The position numbers were made by a program, and so were the translations under genes. Below are positions 58,010-64,000 of a DNA stretch of 64,000 bases, one piece after another; within the stretch, counting starts at the first letter, position 1; every line of letters begins with the position of its first letter. The notes below the pieces were generated by a model, which saw only the letters and a list, made by a program, of their open reading frames with translations, had not been told where the DNA came from and ran no database searches. The stretch lies in contig NC_134463.1 in the NCBI RefSeq assembly GCF_047948215.1, positions 54,075,701-54,139,700 of the forward strand. The letters are read 5' to 3'. The DNA is from Lycorma delicatula. Taxonomy: Eukaryota; Arthropoda; Insecta; Hemiptera; Fulgoridae.

Positions 58010-59375
58010 CAAATTGACTGGAAGTGATTCCCTTTTTTTTTTACAAAACATACCTAGGTTAGTGACTAGGCGTAACATTTAAAGTTATAATATTGAATGA
58101 AAACATATATATTTTCCCATCGAGATTTTTATTGCTTTGTTGCTTGACCTACCTATCTTTCAAAGACCTACAATATGAGCCGTGCTTGATTAAAATTAAA
58201 TAAAATGGATATTTTCCTCTAAAATTTTTTTTTGACATGATAATATAAGTATTCTAGAATAATTGCAACCAAATACTACTCGGTAGAACGATCGCTTGGG
58301 TTAGAGTAAAGTTGTACAATAACCGTCTCTAGGAGTAACAATTTCAATTTTTCAAAAACTAATTAACCTTTTGGGCTGAAATTTGGACCTTTTATTAAGG
58401 ACATCAGTACTCACATTTTGTAGCAAAATCAAAGTAATATATGTATTGTTGCAATAGTTATTTTTTATTGAAAAATAATTTTTTTATGCAATTATCTCAG
58501 AAACAAATTATCAAATTTTAATCTACCACGGCTCTGAAGGTTTTTGAAAGATCTTATACTTTCCATGAAAACCTTTTTCGACAGCATTTTAACTTTCCAG
58601 TACAGACATAAAAATGTCTTTTTCATCTTCAATCATCTACAAACAACAAACTAATGAATATTTGGAGTGGAAAACATACAGGTTTTCATTCTCTATTATT
58701 ACTTTACACATTACACCTAGTAACGTGTAAATAACATTGCAAATATGCAAAGATCGCAATTGTGAAAATGTTGGACTATTAATAGTATAAGTTGTTTGTA
58801 TATCCAGTAACTTAGAAGATAACAGAATATTATATCTATAACAGAATATTCGTCCGGTCTGTTCACCGTAAAATTTTGCATAGTTATTGCAATATAAATA
58901 ATGATATTTAATTATATTATAATAAGCGAAGGAAATATTCTATACTTAATGAAGGTTCGGTTTACTGTAAAATGATAGTAATTTATGTGTTATTAAATTG
59001 TATGACAACGATTGAAAACTATGTATTGTTTTTTATTAACTTTGTACTCTAACGGGCATAAGAAAAAGTAAACTTTAATAGAAACAGGAATGTTGAAAAA
59101 TATATTCTTTAGTAATGTGTGGTTTTCTTACAGGAAAATTGTTAGACATATAATTTTCCTGTAAGATTTCCATCGTGCGTATGTTTTTTTTTTTTGTCAA
59201 AGTGATTTATTATTTGTTTTTATTTGTATTTTACAGAAAAATTGGCTCGTAAGTTTTTCTGCTATTTTATAATGTAGTTTAAGAGCAAAATAATATTCCC
59301 CCGACTTAGTGCTACAAAGAATTTTATCTAAATACGCCATACAGTTTTTTTATTATTAATTGCTTCATTATGAAA
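58010..59375. other. Unassigned AT-rich DNA
   Basis: No gene recognised. Contains an imperfect inverted repeat near 59,132-59,168 (AGGAAAATT...AATTTTCCT). Confidence 0.45.
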
Positions 59376-59379
59376 TATT

Positions 59380-60310
59380 TAGAATAATTATGAAAAAATA
59401 AAACATCCAGTAAAAAAAAAAATTGGTCCGATCGACCCACTTCATAAATTAAGTTTTTTACCTTTTAAATTATGCAGTATTAAAGTTATTTCTTAGCAAC
59501 AAATTTCGTATCCCAGTTTACTACCTTGAACAAATGACTTTTTTTGTCACCAAAATGATGCTGTGTTTAAAGTGTAAATGCTAAAAAAAAATTGAGTCTT
59601 ATTTTACTACCCTCCTTGATCGACAGTTACATGTGTAGTATTTTTAAATGAACCACAATTTGAAAAACAGAAAAAGTATCAAAAATTTAAGAAATTATTA
59701 AGTCGGGTCCCATTGTGGAACTCCCATTTTTAAAACATTTACAAGATGTTTGCAGTAATACACTAGATACAGTTGAATTTTTAATCTTGAAAGTTATAGT
59801 TTAAAAAAATTGATAAGAATGGGTCCCATTCAACCACAGTTATTTAACAATAATATAAAAAAGAAATTGGTTCCGTCATCCTGTTGTTCGATATGGTCGA
59901 AAATCAAGCATATCATATCTGCATGATATATCATATCAAATCAAGCATATCAGTCTTGGCTTGATTTTCAACCATATCAGATATATACATATATATAAAA
60001 CCAGATATTTGTGCTAAATTGCAACTTTTTTGGTCAACAGGATTTCGAATCTAAAAGTAAGAACTGAATAGAAAAATTGTTCAACATCTCCCCATTCTAA
60101 ATCCGATTGAATTAAAACATCGGAATTTAAAAATAATTAATAAATACTTTCTGAAGCTAAATTTTTGTTTGACCGTTATAAAAAATAAAAAAATTACCCC
60201 TTCTCTTTGTTTTAATTTTGTTCAAAATTTAATGCCACCAATGTCCGATATAGGTAATATATCGTCCGATAGTGGTAATATTTTAAGCCATTTTTGAAGA
60301 ATTGTTGTTG
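59380..60310 (+). repeat. Repeat R4, copy 2
   Basis: Partner of 24,835-26,330 in the same orientation: GGGTCCCATTCAACC units, CAACATCTCCCCATTCTAAA, TCCGATTGAATTAAAAC, AAAATTTAATGCCACCAATG. Less interrupted than copy 1 but with its own local inverted repeat at 59,890-59,978. Confidence 0.6.
59890..59978. repeat. 20-bp inverted repeat inside R4
   Basis: GATATGGTCGAAAATCAAGC (59,890-59,909) and GCTTGATTTTCAACCATATC (59,959-59,978) pair at 19 of 20 positions. The loop contains a direct repeat of AATCAAGCATATCA. Confidence 0.85.
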
Positions 60311-60335
60311 AGCAGTCAAAAGATTTTAATTAAAA

Positions 60336-60908
60336 AATCTGATGTGGACACCGCATGATTTCCTTGTACATCTATTAAATTACATATACACATTTTTTTT
60401 AAAGAAAAGTATATAAAATTTTATTTCATTAATAACTTCTGATATTTTTTCTTTTTTTATTGTTATTATTGAATTATTATTTATTGTATTTTTTTTTCAC
60501 AATCAGAGGTTAATAATTATTAATAAATCAATATATTTAAATTTAAAATAAAGGTGCAAATATAACAAAGGAAATGTAGTATGATTCTAACCGATGTGCC
60601 TTCCCCTTGAAAAATCCACATTTTCATTATTTAAAATTTTATTTGGGCAATGAAAATAAGTAATTTTATTTGGGCAATAAATAATAAATAACCACTTATA
60701 TAAGGTTGAAAAGCTCTCAATGAGGGCTTATTATTGCAGTTAATAAAATGTCCAAAATCTACATTTTTTTTGGATTTTTTTTACAGACGTCACGCCGAAA
60801 CTAGACAAAATGGATTCACGGATGGTCAAAATGGAAATTTCCGTTGAAATATGAAAACCGAAACTTTTATGCGATCACAATACTTCCTTTACTTCGTACA
60901 AGGAAGTA
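60336..60908 (+). repeat. K1 repeat, near full length (A orientation)
   Basis: Starts AATCTGATGTGGACACCGCA and ends ATACTTCCTTTACTTCGTAC, AAGGAAGTAAAAA, showing both termini. It carries a tandem duplication of TAATTTTATTTGGGCAAT in the middle. Confidence 0.9.
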
Positions 60909-61029
60909 AAAATTTTGCCCTATAATTCCCATTTCCACAAAGCTCGACAAAAACTATATTTTTATTTATTGTATACTTTTAAACCGAATTTTTTTTAATG
61001 TCTTCTTAGATATAATAGTAGTACTAACG

Positions 61030-61440
61030 ATTCAAAAAAAAAATTATGGGGGAAATATTTTGAGTGGGGGACCAGATCAAAGTTCAAAATATCGATTTTA
61101 TTTTGTTTTTAAATACTTTTTTGGTTATTTAAACTTTTGAATATTCGTAAAAGTTTCGGTAATAAACTTTTATTAATAATATTATAGTCTCAACGTAGTT
61201 CATCCCCTTCATCAGAAAAGTTATCTTTGTTAAATTTGTATTGGTTGTACATTTTTCAAGTTATATTTCTTTTAGTTTCTTACATCTAACATATTAAAAA
61301 TAGAAAAAAAAAAAAAAAAAAAATTCTTTCAAGCTTGATTTTGAAAGTGGGGAACAGAAAAAAAAATTTAATCTTAAATTTTTTTTGGTTTATTTAAACA
61401 TATAATGATAATCTTACGTCATCATAAATTACCCTTGGAT
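61030..61440 (+). repeat. Repeat R6, copy 2
   Basis: Same orientation as copy 1. It is sandwiched between K1 copies of opposite orientation, with a run of about 20 A near 61,303. Confidence 0.6.
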
Positions 61441-61461
61441 AACTTTTTTCATATGTAATTA

Positions 61462-62055
61462 TTTTTTCTTCCGTGTATGAAGTAAAGGACGTATTGTGGT
61501 CGTGAAAAATTTAGGCTTCCAGTTTTCAACGGAAATATTGAATTTTGACCATCCCTTTATCCATTTTGACTAGTTTCGGCGTGCAATCTATGCGTTCGTA
61601 CATACGTATGTACGAATGCCAATTTATTTGGATTTGTTATTTTTTCATAACTGCAGTTATATAAGCCCTCATTAGAACTTTTCAGCGATATATCATAAGT
61701 GGTATTTATTTTCACTGGTTCCAGAGTTATAGCCAAGTAAAATTTTAATTAATGAAATATTTGAATCTTACAGGGGAAGGCAGATCAGATCGGTTCAAAT
61801 CAGACTTCATCTTTTTTCTTAAACTTTTTTTTAAATTTAAATATATTGATTTATTAATAATTATTAACCTCTTGATTGTAAAAAAAAATTACGATAAATA
61901 ATAATTCAATAATAACAATAAAAAAAAGATATTGAAAAATATCAGAAGTTATTAATGAAATAAAATTTTATGTAGTTTTCATTTTAAAACAGAAAATGAA
62001 TACATGTAATTTAAGAGGCGTACAATGAAATCAATGTTGTTCACATGAGATTTTT
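61462..62055 (-). repeat. K1 repeat, near full length (B orientation)
   Basis: CCGTGTATGAAGTAAAGGAC terminus, TTTCAACGGAAATATTG, CTAGTTTCGGCGTG, GATCGGTTCAAATCAGACTT (B-box-like), ATCAGAAGTTATTAATGAAA, and a decayed CACATGAGA end. Forms an inverted pair with the copy at 60,336. Confidence 0.85.
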
Positions 62056-62059
62056 TTTT

Positions 62060-63040
62060 GTAACAATTCTTTCAATGCCTAGGAAATAACAATTCCATAT
62101 TATATAATAATTTTATTTTATTAACTCTTGATCTCAGATAGACTTTAAACTGTTTTTTGATTAACTGTGTCAGATTATTGAGAAGCACACCCAGTTTTAA
62201 TAAAATGTTTTTCATATGTTAAATATAATTACAAATAAAACTAGCATTTTTTAAAATATTTAACAAATGAATATTGGTTTTTTTGGGTGGGATTGAAAGG
62301 GATAAAATAATAGGAATAATTTTTCTTTAATAAAATTTTGTTTAGATAATTTTTATAAAAAGTATTCATAAATATTTTTATTAAAATTACATGTAATTAC
62401 TTTATGGTATCTCTATATAAAATCGTATCATACCGTACTGATTATTTTTAAAGTTCATAAAATTTATAAGATTAAAAATAATAAGAATATTTACATAATA
62501 ATACTCTTTCATATTTTACAACTTTCTACTGATATTATCAATATTTATTTAATATAATGTCATTCATATTTATTTAAAAATAAAATCGTGTTAGATATTA
62601 ACTTTCGTTTAAGTATAATTTCAATATCATTATATCAAGAAGAAAAACATCACGATTGTCAAAAATGTAATCAACACGTAATTCTTGAAAACAGCTTTTA
62701 TTAATAACTTCATGAATGTGAATATAATAATCTAAGACATTTAAATTAATGATCTTCATTTTAAAAAACATAATGCGATATTTTTAAATCACTTTTTTCA
62801 TGGGTTTTCCCTGTATATTTACTTTTACTCAAATAATTAAGAGGTAAAAGGTTTCTAATATTTTGGTTACACCAAAAAAAAAACCTTACGATTGACAATA
62901 AAATAAAGAATATTTAATTCTATGAAAGATTCATTTTCCATACATAATTTTTCTAGAAATGCCTTGATTAATAACAGCACAGTGGTTTATTATTATACTT
63001 TCTCTAACCGCTTAAATTCCCTTTCCGTATTCCGCCGATC
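62060..63040. other. Unassigned AT-rich DNA
   Basis: No gene recognised. Confidence 0.5.
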
Positions 63041-63043
63041 TAC

Positions 63044-63160
63044 GTGGCGGAGTCGTAGTGTCTTTCATCCGGGAGTCCCAGGTTCAAATCCCGGTCAGGC
63101 ATGGAATTTTACGTGCGCTACAAAATTTAAATTTCATATTCCCATGTCCAAGCTTCAAGT
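63044..63160 (+). repeat. SINE-B copy with tRNA-like head
   Basis: GGCGGAGTCGTAGTGTCTTT, CATCCGGGAGTCCCAGGTTC, AAATCCCGGTCAGGCATGG, then TTTCATATTCCCATGTCCAA as in the 2,119 copy. The B box (GGTTCAAATCC) is perfect. The D-arm region has lost bases. The 105-codon frame over it is an artefact. Confidence 0.65.
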
Positions 63161-63244
63161 TTATTTGAGGAATAAATCAAACAAATTTAATTTAAAACTG
63201 AAGGTAATTGTTCGCTCATGTTATGTGAACGATGAGTAATCAAA

Positions 63245-63905
63245 ATTAGTAGGCGAAAAAATTAGGTTTTCAGATTTCAACGGAAATATCCATTTTGACC
63301 ATCCCTGAGTCTATTTTGACTAGCTTCAGCGTGACGTATGTAATTTTTTGAGCTGTGCGAGCATAACTCAAAAACGATTAGCTAGGATGTTGAAATTTTT
63401 AATTTAGGACTATTGTAACATCTAGTTGTACATCTCCCCTGCTGATTGAAATTGACGGAGCAAAAGTGCCCAAAAAAGCCCAAAATCCAAAACATTTGGA
63501 TTTTGTACTTTTTCTTAAATGCAATAATAATCCCTCATTGAGAGCTTTTCAACATCCTAGCGGTAGTTTTCATAAATGGTAATTACGTTATTTTCATTGG
63601 TTCCAAAGTTATAGCCAAATAAAATTTTAATTAATGAAATATTTGGATCTTTCAAGGGGAAGACACATCGTTTCAAATCCGACTTCATCTCCTTTTTTTT
63701 AATTTGAATATATTGATTGTAAAAAAAAAATTACTATAAATAATAGTTCAATAATAACAATTAAAAAATAATATATATGAAAAAATATCAGAAGTTATTA
63801 ATGAAATAAAATTTTATGTTCCTTTTTATTTAAAAAAATCTGTATGAGTAATTTAATAGCCGTACAAAGAAGTCAGGTGGTGTCCACATCAATTTTTTTA
63901 ATCTA
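63245..63905 (-). repeat. K1 repeat, near full length (B orientation)
   Basis: Lacks only the outermost CTTCCTTGTAC terminus. Contains TTTCAACGGAAATATCCATT, GACTAGCTTCAGCGTGACGT, CATAACTCAAAAACGATTAG, CATCTAGTTGTACATCTCCC, CCTCATTGAGAGCTTTTCAA, CATCGTTTCAAATCCGACTT, ATCAGAAGTTATTAATGAAA, and ends GTGGTGTCCACATCA. Confidence 0.9.
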
Positions 63906-64000
63906 ATACCAATCGCAAGCTTTATAATTTTTCCTGACTTTAAATGTACATAATCCTTTTAATGTTGTATATCTTACGTAATAAACCAGAGTGTTAACAA

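Noticed and set aside
62922..63239. 105-codon plus frame
   Set aside because: It spans the SINE-B head and AT-rich flank, with no domain.
1..64000. CRISPR array or prokaryotic gene system
   Set aside because: No short regularly spaced direct repeats with unique spacers and no compact gene order. All regular arrays here have units above 100 bp with homologous, not unique, interiors.

Overview
This is AT-rich, gene-poor eukaryotic nuclear DNA, most likely from an insect. The evidence is the set of relics it holds: R1-type, RTE-like, CR1/Jockey-superfamily and Penelope-like retroelements, Helitron helicase pieces, mariner and Tigger/pogo transposases, and tRNA-derived SINEs. A hemipteran host fits the general flavour of the repeats, but that is recollection and cannot be proved here. 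I see no convincing host protein-coding gene, rRNA, functional tRNA gene, CRISPR array or prokaryotic operon. The window reads as intergenic or intronic sequence built from old transposable elements (TEs).

Layout. 1-9.7 kb holds a tRNA-like SINE head, an R1-type 3' end followed by a hairpin-rich segment, a two-copy tandem repeat with CTCF-like motifs, a (GT)n tract, an RNA-like hairpin pair, an RTE-like ORF2 end, and a Penelope-like GIY-YIG fragment with a hammerhead-like motif downstream. 10-15 kb holds a decayed Tigger/pogo transposase, an inverted second copy of its 5' part enclosed between two half-copies of a dispersed repeat (here called K1), a Helitron-type N-terminal fragment and an R1-type gag with two CCHC knuckles. 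17-27 kb holds microsatellites, a four-unit array with CTCF-core-like motifs, RTE-like relics, and paired copies of two unnamed repeats (R3, R4). 28.8-34 kb is the best-preserved feature, a minus-strand non-LTR retrotransposon with a 735-codon open reverse transcriptase, interrupted by only one nonsense codon and one +1 frameshift in ORF2. 35-48 kb holds K1, repeat R5, SINEs, a broken Helitron helicase and a CpG-richer island ending in a strong splice-donor sequence. 48-64 kb holds more K1, SINE and R6 copies, an internally deleted mariner and a MITE-like foldback.

Nothing here works together as a pathway. The recurring actors are SINE-A (at least 9 copies, tRNA-derived head, shared 3' half), SINE-B (4 tRNA-like heads), and K1 (about 600-700 bp, 11 full or partial pieces in both orientations). 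Several K1 pieces lie as inverted pairs around other TE fragments. I did not find a clearly new biological system. The most novel-looking items are K1 and its composite arrangements, the tandem CTCF-core-like arrays in two unrelated repeats, the symmetric tandem-GA hairpin near 7.3 kb, the hammerhead-like motif near 9.2 kb, and the hairpin cluster near 28.9 kb.
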